DNA of 64,000 bases, taken from NCBI GenBank assembly GCA_021772975.1, contig JAJFKY010000012.1, positions 159,984 through 223,983 on the forward strand, given 5' to 3'. The notes beneath the pieces were generated by a model. It saw nothing but the letters and a program-made list of their open reading frames with translations, searched no databases and was not told the origin of the DNA. This document shows, in pieces, positions 46,624-54,756 of this stretch. How positions within the stretch are numbered: the stretch's first letter is position 1; every line of letters begins with the position of its first letter. The translations under genes were made by a program, and so were the position numbers. The DNA comes from Gammaproteobacteria bacterium (lineage in GTDB: Bacteria > Pseudomonadota > Gammaproteobacteria > Xanthomonadales > Wenzhouxiangellaceae).

Positions 46624-49350
46624 TCATGGCCTGCGGAACCACAGAATCAACAGCAGCAGTAAAATAAGGATCACAATGGCTATCCACAGCGTCCAGTTAA
46701 TATCAGCATCGCCAGCGCTGCTGCCTGAATCAGCGGGCGGTTGTGTCTCCACTTTTTCGATCACGGTATGCACAATTTCCGGACTGCTGCTGGCCAGAAA
46801 ATTGGTGCCATTGGCGGGGATATAGCTGGCAGCAATCTTGTGTTCACCCAATGACAACGAGTTAGTGCTCCATACCGCACGGCCAGCGGCATCCAAGGCT
46901 ATCGGATTGCCTGCATTATTGCCATCCAGCTTAAATTGCACCAGGCCGGCGGGCGTCGCACCGTCTCTTCCGGCCAGGCGGGCAAGACTGGCGGTAAAGC
47001 TGGCTGCCGAGCCGACCTGAGTCGGGTTTTGATCATCACTGATAACCATCTGCGTGCCACCGATTTCCAGCCGTTGAGTGGCCAGGTAGGTTGCCGCAAA
47101 ACCAACTTCACCGGTCACCTGCACATCAAATACGCAGTTGGCATTTCTGTTTTCGTTGCTGATCGGCGCACAGGCCGCCTGAGCCGCGGCCAGATCCAGC
47201 GGATCAGCGGGCGGCTGTTGCGGAACTTCACAGGGCGGGCTGTCCAGCGGCCAGCTGGGGAGAGCGAAATCCGCGCTTGATGATCCCGGCGCGTAATCGA
47301 ACAGGCTGCTGGCATTGGTCACTCGCCAGGCATCCGCAAAGGTCTGATTGAGCACCCTGTAACGGTCCGCTATGGCAGTCGGACGGGGGCCCAATGAACT
47401 GCCATCCGGCAAGGCCGGCAGCCAGCTTCCGGGCGCCAGCGCACCCAGCGTGCCCTCGCTGGCCAAGGTGTTGTACAGATTCACATTCATATACCACTTG
47501 CTTTGTGACGACCACCAGCCGGGGGTTACGACCAGGCTGGCGCCGCTGGGGAAAGTCACCCGCAAGCCGCCATTGGCCGAGGTCGGGGTGATGCGACCGC
47601 CATCCGCCAGATTGATCCCGGACGCGCCCAGCGTGACCAGATTGCCGTCTACCCGCAGTTCCAGTCCGCTGGGATCGGGCACGCCATCCAGACCAGGTTG
47701 ATAACTGATCCGTTGGCTGCCAACCTGGGCCGCGACCGCGGTATTCAGACTGACGCAGGTGGCCAGACCAGTATGCCCGTTGGCACCAGGAAAGAAAGTC
47801 GTACCAACCGCTGTTTGCCGGGTCTGGACTTCCAGACCGTCACCACGCAGCGAGACAAATTCTCCCGCGCTCTGAAAGTCATAGCGGGTGCCATCCACGG
47901 TGGTCATATGCGGATCGCCTTCATTGGCTGCCGCTCCGCCGGTGACCCGGTCGGTATAGGCATCATAGGTCGCGCCACCATCCGGATTGTCACCGGTGCT
48001 GTTGGACACATCCGCCCAGATCGGATGTACAAAGCCCTGAAAATAGGTCATGCCGGAATAATCGCCGAACTGGATATCCGCCTGACCGGGTACCGGGGGT
48101 GATGAACCGGTGCCGGTCGATGCGCCATCGCCCACCTGGATATTGGCCATAAAGGCGGGTATTGCCGGAGTTGGCGTGGCGATGCTGCAGAATTCCTGCA
48201 TCGCGGTATTGGTACCCGAGTTGCGTGCGTCGTGCCAGCACACGGCGATATTGCCGGAAATGGGATTGCTGGCAATCCTGGGCAGAAACTGACTGCGCAC
48301 CGGCGCCGCCGGATCGTCATTGACCCGGATCGGCGCGCTCCAGGTGGCACCGTTATTGTCCGAAAAACGCACCATGATATCGGTGTCATTGTTCTCGTTG
48401 ACCGTTTCTTCGGTATACACCAGATACAAACGCCCGAAACGCGGACTGGCCGGATTGCGATCAAACGCCAGTCCGGCCTCGGCATCCACCGAGCGCACAT
48501 TTTGCGGCGGAATAAAATCAAAGCCGCCGACGTTGGTGGTCGTGGCTGCGATGGAGGCGCCGAAGTTGCCGGGGCCAAGGCCATCCGCGTCAATATTCAC
48601 CCGGATGGTGCCCGGCCCCTGACCACCGGTCGGGTTCTGACAGGCCTGCACCACCACACCGCTGGGAGCAATGGCAATATCGCCGAAACTGCAGTTGTTG
48701 CTGCCGGGTATGTTCTGCAGGGCATTAAACGCGCCGACGGTATTCAAGCCGGTGACCGCCGCGCCGCGCGCCACCATGCTGCCTGACTGATTCCAGACAA
48801 CCCAGATGGCCACCGGTGCCCCGGGTGCGGTGGTATTGGCCGCCACCAGCGTCGGCTGATCAACACTGCCTGGGAAGGTCGCCAGATTGTTGAAGGTCTG
48901 CCCGCTGTCGGTACTGATCAAGACCACGATATTGGCAAAGGTGCTATCGATATAGCCAAAATACAGATTGCCAAAAGTGTCCCAGGCCAATGTGGGGTCA
49001 CAGCAGGCAGCCGTGCCCTGGCCCGCGTCACCGTCCGCCAGGGTTCTGTCAGCCGGATCCGGATAAGTCCAGGTCAGGCCACGGTCCGTGCTGCGGGCCG
49101 CGAACAGCCCACCGGTGGCATTGTTGCAGGCCGCGAACAACTGGTTTTTATTGGACGGATTGGCAATGATCGAACATTCGTTCTGATAATTGGCCAATTG
49201 CGAGGTATTGACGTCCGCGCCCTGTGTCATCTGGGCATAGGCCTGCGAGCTTTCCAGCAACACGGTTATAGCCATCACAAAGCAATAACAGGCTCCCAGC
49301 AACAGTGCCTGAGCAAGACGGGAAGATTTTATGGTGTTAAACATGTTCAT
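46624..49350 (-). CDS. Large secreted surface protein: Asp-box repeats, VWD domain, Ig-like domain, C-terminal anchor
   Basis: A 908-residue exported protein. A signal peptide ends near residue 40 (SQAYAQ). Residues about 50-470 look like a beta-propeller with Asp-box repeats (STDRGLTW at 87, STDSGQTF at 146, SDNNGATW at 330). A von Willebrand type D-like domain starts at 478 (GDPHMTTVDGTRYDF). An Ig-like (Big_3/bacterial Ig) domain covers about 770-870. The protein ends in a linker, one hydrophobic segment (WIAIVILILLLLLILW) and Arg-Arg-Pro, a topology like a sorted or anchored surface protein. It is translated five bases after the SNase-fold gene. Role unknown; adhesion or matrix interaction is a guess. 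Confidence 0.85.
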   Translation of the reverse strand: MNMFNTIKSSRLAQALLLGACYCFVMAITVLLESSQAYAQMTQGADVNTSQLANYQNECSIIANPSNKNQLFAACNNATGGLFAARSTDRGLTWTYPDPADRTLADGDAGQGTAACCDPTLAWDTFGNLYFGYIDSTFANIVVLISTDSGQTFNNLATFPGSVDQPTLVAANTTAPGAPVAIWVVWNQSGSMVARGAAVTGLNTVGAFNALQNIPGSNNCSFGDIAIAPSGVVVQACQNPTGGQGPGTIRVNIDADGLGPGNFGASIAATTTNVGGFDFIPPQNVRSVDAEAGLAFDRNPASPRFGRLYLVYTEETVNENNDTDIMVRFSDNNGATWSAPIRVNDDPAAPVRSQFLPRIASNPISGNIAVCWHDARNSGTNTAMQEFCSIATPTPAIPAFMANIQVGDGASTGTGSSPPVPGQADIQFGDYSGMTYFQGFVHPIWADVSNSTGDNPDGGATYDAYTDRVTGGAAANEGDPHMTTVDGTRYDFQSAGEFVSLRGDGLEVQTRQTAVGTTFFPGANGHTGLATCVSLNTAVAAQVGSQRISYQPGLDGVPDPSGLELRVDGNLVTLGASGINLADGGRITPTSANGGLRVTFPSGASLVVTPGWWSSQSKWYMNVNLYNTLASEGTLGALAPGSWLPALPDGSSLGPRPTAIADRYRVLNQTFADAWRVTNASSLFDYAPGSSSADFALPSWPLDSPPCEVPQQPPADPLDLAAAQAACAPISNENRNANCVFDVQVTGEVGFAATYLATQRLEIGGTQMVISDDQNPTQVGSAASFTASLARLAGRDGATPAGLVQFKLDGNNAGNPIALDAAGRAVWSTNSLSLGEHKIAASYIPANGTNFLASSSPEIVHTVIEKVETQPPADSGSSAGDADINWTLWIAIVILILLLLLILWFRRP

Positions 49351-49355
49351 ACCCC

Positions 49356-49871
49356 TTATTGCAGATCAGCGCTGGCCCAGACGCCACGCTGTGCATCACG
49401 CGCCACCTTTTCGGCAGCCGCCAATTCGCCGTAGTTGAAATCAAAGCCTTTCTCACGCCGGGCCAGGCCTGACTTCACCAGCTCAACAGCCACTTCCTTG
49501 ATGCCTATCTCAGGATCATCGGTAAACAGCCTTGCGCGCATCTGACCGTTCTCAGCGCGGCCTTCAAAACGCATACGGGCGTTTTTGCCCAGCACTAGAT
49601 TGGATACGAACTGGTTGGCCTGCGTCGCGATGGGCCCGGCCCTTGGCACGTCGATTCCGACCAGTTTGAGCTCATATTGACCAGCCCCGTAATCCAGTAC
49701 CACGGTGTCGGCGCTGCGCATCTCGGTGACTGTTCCATACAGCGAGTCGCCGGCAAGCACCGGCCCGACGGCCACCAGGATCAGATACAGCAGGGTCTGC
49801 AAAAGACGCCTGCCGTGCTGTGGCTGATGTTTTAAATACCTTGTCCGATGACTTTTATAGACTGCAGTCAT
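49356..49871 (-). CDS. SNase-fold protein with altered active site
   Basis: A 171-residue protein with a basic N-terminus and a hydrophobic segment (about 24-40, LLYLILVAVGPVLAG), so it is exported or membrane-anchored. The rest follows the staphylococcal nuclease OB fold: GTVTEMRSADTVVLDYG, LKLVGIDVP, then AAEKVARDAQRGVWA at the end. Against the family, the first catalytic Arg is Lys, the Glu of the G-I-D-x-P-E motif is Arg (GIDVPR), and the YGR motif is not recognisable. It probably no longer cuts nucleic acid. It is the first gene of a two-gene unit with the VWD protein. Confidence 0.8.
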   Translation of the reverse strand: MTAVYKSHRTRYLKHQPQHGRRLLQTLLYLILVAVGPVLAGDSLYGTVTEMRSADTVVLDYGAGQYELKLVGIDVPRAGPIATQANQFVSNLVLGKNARMRFEGRAENGQMRARLFTDDPEIGIKEVAVELVKSGLARREKGFDFNYGELAAAEKVARDAQRGVWASADLQ

Positions 49872-50018
49872 TTCATTCTCCTGATTGAGTTAGCCACCAT
49901 CGCGGCAGCGTCCTGAACCTGATAGGCGACACCGGCAGGCATCCCACAACAACAGACCCGGGTGAGTACACCCGGAAGCACAAACCAGGGGGAGCGAGCA
50001 GCACGCTCGGCAGTCAGA

Positions 50019-51614
50019 CTATGTCAGCAAGATCGGCTCGATCCAGTCCGCACCACGCTGGGCCAGCATGGCCACCACCGCATTGGGATGACCGCGCGGA
50101 ATGACCGGCATCACCGAAGCATCCGCAATCCATAAATTGGCACAGCCTTGGACCCGCAGCTGTGAATCCACCACCGCACCCCGGTCAGAACCCATTCTGC
50201 AGGTGCCGACCGGGTGATAGACGGTCTGCAGATTGGTCTGCAGCGCGGCTTGCAGTTGCGCATCACTCTGCATGGCTTCACCGGGAAAGATTTCTCCGCC
50301 ATTGAGCTGTGCCAGTGGCGCGGTAGTGGCGATGCTGCGGGCCAGACGAATCCCGGCTGTCAGAATGGCGGCGTCAACGCCCTCGGGATCTGTCAGCAGA
50401 CCCAAGTCAATACGCAGCGGCGCCAGCGGATCGGTGCTGCGCAGGCTGACACTGCCGCGTGAGCGCGGATTCACCACTGCCGGCCCAATCGCAAAAGCAT
50501 GCCGCCGGGGCGCATCCAGTCCCTGATTACGCCACTCCAGAGGAAACATGAGCAACTCCAGATCAGGTGCTGAGGCTGTTTCATAGGTGGTTTTGGTAAA
50601 GGCCATCGCCTCGGTGACATTGGACGCCAGCAGACCCTGCCTGAACAGCAGATAACGCAACACGTGCAGCGGATTCGCCGCCGCCTTGAAGGTCTGCGCT
50701 GTGTGCGAGCGAAAGCTGGCGATGCTCATCGGATGGTCCTGCAGGTTCGCGCCCACCGCCGGCATATCCTGATGCACCGGGATACCGTGCGCAGCCAGTT
50801 GTGCCCGTGGCCCCAGCCCGGACAGCTGCAGAATCTGCGGCGTGCCGAAAACACCACTGGCCATGACCACCCCGCTTGCGGCCAGCTGCTGCTGCCGGCC
50901 CTTACGCAGCACGGTCACACCCGCTGCGCGGCGGCCCTCGAACAACAGTTTGCACACCCGGGTATTGGTCATTACCTGCAGATTGCCGCGCTGCATGGCC
51001 GGCCTGAGATAGGCATCGTAGACACTGCAACGGCGGTTGGCGTGATAGCTCAGTTCACTCAACCAGGCGCCCCGATAATCACCCCCGTTATAACCGGGCA
51101 TATCACCCAACCCGGCGTTTCTGGCAGCAGCGACAAACGCCTGTGCCAGCTGCAGCGGACGCTTTGGCCTGGCAATGTGCATCGGCCCCTCATACCCGCG
51201 CCCTGGGTCTGGCGGTTCTTGGGAGTCTGGCATGGCCAACTGCTCCTGCGCCCGGAATATCGGTGCAACCGCATCCCAGCCCCAGCCTTTGGCGCCGGCT
51301 GCTTCCCAGCGGGAAAAATCATCCGGATGACACCACTGATGCACCAGCGCGTTCAGATTGGCCGAACCACCCAGCATCCTGCCGCGCGGAATAAACACCC
51401 GTCGCTGACCGGCTGACGTCAACGGCTCACTTTCAAAAGCCCAGTCCAGTGGGCTTTTAAATAACTTCGCGAAGCCGGCCGGCATTTTGACGAACCAATG
51501 GCGTGGCTCGCCGCCTGCTTCAATCAGCAATACCCTGAGTTTTCCTGAACGGGTCAAACGTTCGGCCAGCACACAGCCGGCCGTACCACCACCGGCAATA
51601 ATCAGGTCGTACAT
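50019..51614 (-). CDS. GMC family FAD-dependent oxidoreductase (choline dehydrogenase-like)
   Basis: A 531-residue glucose-methanol-choline oxidoreductase. It has the N-terminal FAD motif LIIAGGGTAGCVLAERL, an altered GMC signature 1 (GRMLGGSANLNALVHQW), signature 2 (GVFGTPQILQLSGLG) and the active-site pair His in VYHPVGTCRMG and Asn in RGHPNAVVAML. Members oxidise alcohols such as choline or other primary alcohols; the electron acceptor and substrate are not visible. No betaine aldehyde dehydrogenase is adjacent, so choline is not supported. It is not evidently in an operon. Confidence 0.9.
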   Translation of the reverse strand: MYDLIIAGGGTAGCVLAERLTRSGKLRVLLIEAGGEPRHWFVKMPAGFAKLFKSPLDWAFESEPLTSAGQRRVFIPRGRMLGGSANLNALVHQWCHPDDFSRWEAAGAKGWGWDAVAPIFRAQEQLAMPDSQEPPDPGRGYEGPMHIARPKRPLQLAQAFVAAARNAGLGDMPGYNGGDYRGAWLSELSYHANRRCSVYDAYLRPAMQRGNLQVMTNTRVCKLLFEGRRAAGVTVLRKGRQQQLAASGVVMASGVFGTPQILQLSGLGPRAQLAAHGIPVHQDMPAVGANLQDHPMSIASFRSHTAQTFKAAANPLHVLRYLLFRQGLLASNVTEAMAFTKTTYETASAPDLELLMFPLEWRNQGLDAPRRHAFAIGPAVVNPRSRGSVSLRSTDPLAPLRIDLGLLTDPEGVDAAILTAGIRLARSIATTAPLAQLNGGEIFPGEAMQSDAQLQAALQTNLQTVYHPVGTCRMGSDRGAVVDSQLRVQGCANLWIADASVMPVIPRGHPNAVVAMLAQRGADWIEPILLT

Positions 51615-51798
51615 ATCAGCCGCTTCTGTAGAAAACCCTGCAATTGGCCTGCTCGCTCAATATTGAGTTACGCCATGGTAGTGCAAATCCCTGCCTGCCA
51701 TAAGTAGTTGACCGGCAATCGACTGACCGCAAGTATTGGCTGGCCAAAATTACTAACTGACCAGCCGCCCGGATATGATCGCAGTTAATACGGGTCGT

Positions 51799-52431
51799 TT
51801 AATCCGATCCGGTCAGAGGTTGTTTGCCCAGCAGATATTCAGCCACTTGCAACATCGCTGTGTTGCTGCCCACCAGCTTACCGGATAGCAGATACCTGCC
51901 GTTGACAACCATAATCGGTGTGCCCGGGACCTGAGCCTGGCCAGCTGTGCGAATGCCCTGGTTGATTCTTCCGCTGACCGCAAAAGAATCTGCCATGCGG
52001 ATAAATGCCTGTGCATCAACGCCGTAAGCGGTGGCCAGTTCAGCAACATCCGCCAGGCTGCGCGGCGGTTGGTTATGCTGGTGAATGCGTTGATAGATAT
52101 CCAGATGAAACTGATCATCGAGCTGCAGTTGCTGCGCGGCGTAGTAGGCTTTGGAGTAAAACTCGGGCTGAAACACCGGAATTTTTTTCACCACCACATC
52201 CTCAGTCATTGTTGCCTGCCAGGTCCGCAGGTGCGGATGAAATTGATAACAGGCGGGGCAACTGTATTTAAAAAACACCCAAACCTCGCCTGACCGCCCC
52301 GGAGCAGTATCGATATTGAGCGGCCTGGCTATTTCCAGATAATGCACCCCAGCCAGATACTTATCCGCTTGCGCTATACACAAGCCATTCAACAACAGGT
52401 AAACAGCCACACCGATGACTGTTTTCAACAT
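51799..52431 (-). CDS. DsbA-like thiol:disulfide interchange protein
   Basis: A 210-residue periplasmic thioredoxin-fold oxidant. A signal peptide (about 1-20) precedes the CXXC site Cys58-Pro-Ala-Cys61 (FKYSCPACYQFHPHL), the helical insert and the cis-proline loop VPGTPIMVVNGRY. CPAC is a variant of the DsbA CPHC. Its start overlaps the stop of the DsbC-like gene by one base (TAATG), so the two are co-translated. Probable role: introducing disulfides in exported proteins. Confidence 0.88.
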   Translation of the reverse strand: MLKTVIGVAVYLLLNGLCIAQADKYLAGVHYLEIARPLNIDTAPGRSGEVWVFFKYSCPACYQFHPHLRTWQATMTEDVVVKKIPVFQPEFYSKAYYAAQQLQLDDQFHLDIYQRIHQHNQPPRSLADVAELATAYGVDAQAFIRMADSFAVSGRINQGIRTAGQAQVPGTPIMVVNGRYLLSGKLVGSNTAMLQVAEYLLGKQPLTGSD

Positions 52432-53183
52432 TACGGCTTACCTACCGAGCCAGACTGCCCGCCGACTACCGCCGCAGCCAGTATTGCCACCAATTCGGCG
52501 GCTGTTTTATATCCTCGGATAAGGGTGCCGTCGGCCAGCAGAATATTGGGCGTGCTGGTCACTCCCAGGTCGCGCGCCATGGCCATGTGCTGATCAAGCC
52601 CGTGCGGGCAGTCAGCAGGCTCGGGAACAGCGCCATTCATTGCCGCGGTAATGGCCTGCGCAGGTTGCCGTGCGCAAAGTGCATCAACCGTCTTGGCATA
52701 TGACGGTGAGTCTTTGCCCGCCCGCGGCAGCATCAGGTATTGAATATCCAGACCTACCGCATGATAAGCCGCCATCTCCTGGTGTAACCGGCGGCAGTAG
52801 GGGCAATCGATATCCGTAATCACAGTGACCCGGTGGCGTGAATTACCCGCCGGATAAACAATGGGCTGAAGCGCCGGAATTTTCGCCAGCAGATTTTTGC
52901 GATGTTCCGCCAGACGCTTTTCAGTCAGGTTCTCGCCCTGCTCCAACCTGTACAGCGGGCCATTTAACAAGAACTCCCCATCGGTGGAGACATAAAATAC
53001 GCTGCTGTCTGAACGCACCTCCAGCAGCTTGTCGATGCTTGCGGGACGGATTTCAAAATCGGTCAAACCCGGCAATAACTGGCCTAAAGCATGGCGTACT
53101 TTTTGATAATCGCCGGCGGTGTGATTATCAGCGTAACTACCGGTACACAGCAGTAGCATTAACAAAACAAAGAACGTTTTCAT
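52431..53183 (-). CDS. DsbC-like disulfide isomerase
   Basis: A 250-residue protein with a signal peptide (about 1-18, FFVLLMLLLCTGSYA), an N-terminal dimerisation-like domain (FEIRPASIDKLLEVRSDSS, VSTDGEFLLNGPLY) and a thioredoxin fold with Cys127-Pro-Tyr-Cys130 (ITDIDCPYCRRLHQEM) and the cis-proline VTSTPNILLADGT. This is the DsbC/DsbG layout. I chose the ATG at 53183 rather than the one 24 codons upstream because it puts the signal peptide at the N-terminus. It is the first gene of the pair with the DsbA-like gene. Confidence 0.88.
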   Translation of the reverse strand: MKTFFVLLMLLLCTGSYADNHTAGDYQKVRHALGQLLPGLTDFEIRPASIDKLLEVRSDSSVFYVSTDGEFLLNGPLYRLEQGENLTEKRLAEHRKNLLAKIPALQPIVYPAGNSRHRVTVITDIDCPYCRRLHQEMAAYHAVGLDIQYLMLPRAGKDSPSYAKTVDALCARQPAQAITAAMNGAVPEPADCPHGLDQHMAMARDLGVTSTPNILLADGTLIRGYKTAAELVAILAAAVVGGQSGSVGKP

Positions 53184-53325
53184 GGTGTGGGTGTTTACCT
53201 GAATAAATGTGCTGTCACTATGCAGCCTCAGGAATAAAACCACAGCTAAAAACATCTCAGAGAACCTAAAAGTTTCTCAAAGATGATGCCGGCTATGTTT
53301 GAATAGCCCCGCGACGGGCGACTGG

Positions 53326-54414
53326 CTATATGTAAGCGTATTCAGTCGGTCTGGCTTCTGTCAGCAAGCTCTGCCATTGACCAGCCAGCAGCTTCTTACC
53401 GGTGATGTCCTGACAGTGTGATAAGTCCACCTTGCCAATGGCCTCCTGAGCGGCTTCGCGCAACGGCTCACAGTGCGATGCATCCGGGTAGCTTATTTGC
53501 ATGGGTTTATCCACAGCCAGCTGTGTTTCAGGCAATGGCGCCTGCTCCGGCCGGGTTGCGCTGACGGCGGGTTCTGTACCAGTCAATAACTCGCTGATGC
53601 GGTGCCGCGTGTTGTCCGCCGCACAGGCAAAACCCCGGTCGCGGGCATTGCTGTCAGCCTGTCTGGCCCAATCCAGCGCAGAGTCCATCCGTCCATTGTG
53701 TTCGCTGATCCGGCTCAATAAACCTTCAGCAGCGACCTGCACATAACCCTCGCCGCTCAGGATCGCCCGGTTTAAAACGTCGTTAGCCAATGATTGGGCA
53801 TCGATGTAGCGTAACTGTTTAAACAGAATTTCCGCTTTCAGCATACTGGCTTCCAAAAACAGCGGGTTTTCACGCTCAGCCAAATCAAAATATTCCCAGG
53901 CGTCAGTTAATTGCTGTTCTTGCAGGTGCTCCAGCCCCAGACTGAATGCCTGCATTGCCGGTGATTGCAGCATGGTCAGCGAAGCGCTGATATTCCGCGG
54001 CTCCGGCGCATCGGCCATTTCGGTGTTCTCCCGCCAGATTGTTAAACCGGCCATACTGATCACCAGCACCGACAACATGGCAGTCACCAAGCGCCAGTTG
54101 GTCCGGTTGACGCGTTGAACCCTCACTGGTGTTACCCATTGATAGCCGAAATTGGGATGAGTTCTGATAGGTTGCAGCGGCGCGAACACCTTACGGATTT
54201 CTGAAATGGCCTGAAACAGACTCTGGTCCTGTACAAAAGTCGAATGCCACACCTGGGTAAACAATGTCTGTTTGCTGATGACCTGCCGGCGTTGCTCAAG
54301 CAACACACCCAGTAATACTGCTGTTTTAGGCCGCAGAGCTATGCGAGCGCTGCTAGCCAGCAATTCGTGAGTATCAGTATCAAACTCAAATTGATCAAAA
54401 CGGTAACAGGTCAT
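53326..54414 (-). CDS. ToxR/CadC-type membrane transcriptional regulator
   Basis: A 362-residue regulator. Residues 1-95 form an OmpR-type winged helix (ELLASSARIALRPKTAVLLG, then FQAISEIRKVF and THPNFGYQWV). One membrane segment (about 108-127) leads to a periplasmic domain with TPR-like helices (AWEYFDLAERENPLFLEASM). The periplasmic part has three cysteines (in FACAADN, SHCEPL and LSHCQD). The ATG at 54414 is preferred over one 22 codons upstream because the DNA-binding domain starts directly after it. It reads into the dsbC/dsbA-like pair, 142 bases away, so it may control them. Confidence 0.85.
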   Translation of the reverse strand: MTCYRFDQFEFDTDTHELLASSARIALRPKTAVLLGVLLEQRRQVISKQTLFTQVWHSTFVQDQSLFQAISEIRKVFAPLQPIRTHPNFGYQWVTPVRVQRVNRTNWRLVTAMLSVLVISMAGLTIWRENTEMADAPEPRNISASLTMLQSPAMQAFSLGLEHLQEQQLTDAWEYFDLAERENPLFLEASMLKAEILFKQLRYIDAQSLANDVLNRAILSGEGYVQVAAEGLLSRISEHNGRMDSALDWARQADSNARDRGFACAADNTRHRISELLTGTEPAVSATRPEQAPLPETQLAVDKPMQISYPDASHCEPLREAAQEAIGKVDLSHCQDITGKKLLAGQWQSLLTEARPTEYAYI

Positions 54415-54756
54415 TGTTGTTCTCGAGTTATTTGCCGGTCTGGCAGAGTCATTGCCTGGATAGCCATCTGCCTGGTTCACAGCCTATGTAGAGCACAAAA
54501 TCCTGTCCCGGTTCAACCAGTACGCACCAGGTTAGAGGGAAACATTTTGGGCACAAGTGCCTGTCTTAGAAATAGCTTGTGACAAGGCTGTCTACCGATG
54601 CACACCAGACATCAGTCATTAACTGATGAATTCGATTAAAGGGTCAGTTTCAGCAGCCCCTAGTTTTGATTTTTGGTTAGCGGGAGCCAACCATCGGCGC
54701 AGTCGTGCCGGACGGTGTATTCACACCGCCCGGCACTGGTCGACTGATCGGCAGCG
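54415..54756. other. Intergenic region between the ToxR-type regulator and sulP genes
   Basis: 342 bases with no gene. It must hold the promoter of the regulator and the 3' end of the sulP transcript. Small hairpins are visible: CATCAGT/ACTGATG at 54610-54628, GGTTAGC/GCCAACC at 54675-54692, and the strong stem at 54705-54736. Confidence 0.7.
54705..54736 (-). terminator. Stem-loop downstream of sulP
   Basis: A 14-base-pair stem with one G-T pair (GTGCCGGACGGTGT / ACACCGCCCGGCAC) with a four-base loop, 21 bases beyond the sulP stop on its transcript. A smaller GGCAGC/GCTGCC hairpin lies between. No T tract follows, so it may be a 3' stabiliser or Rho-assisted end. Confidence 0.5.
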
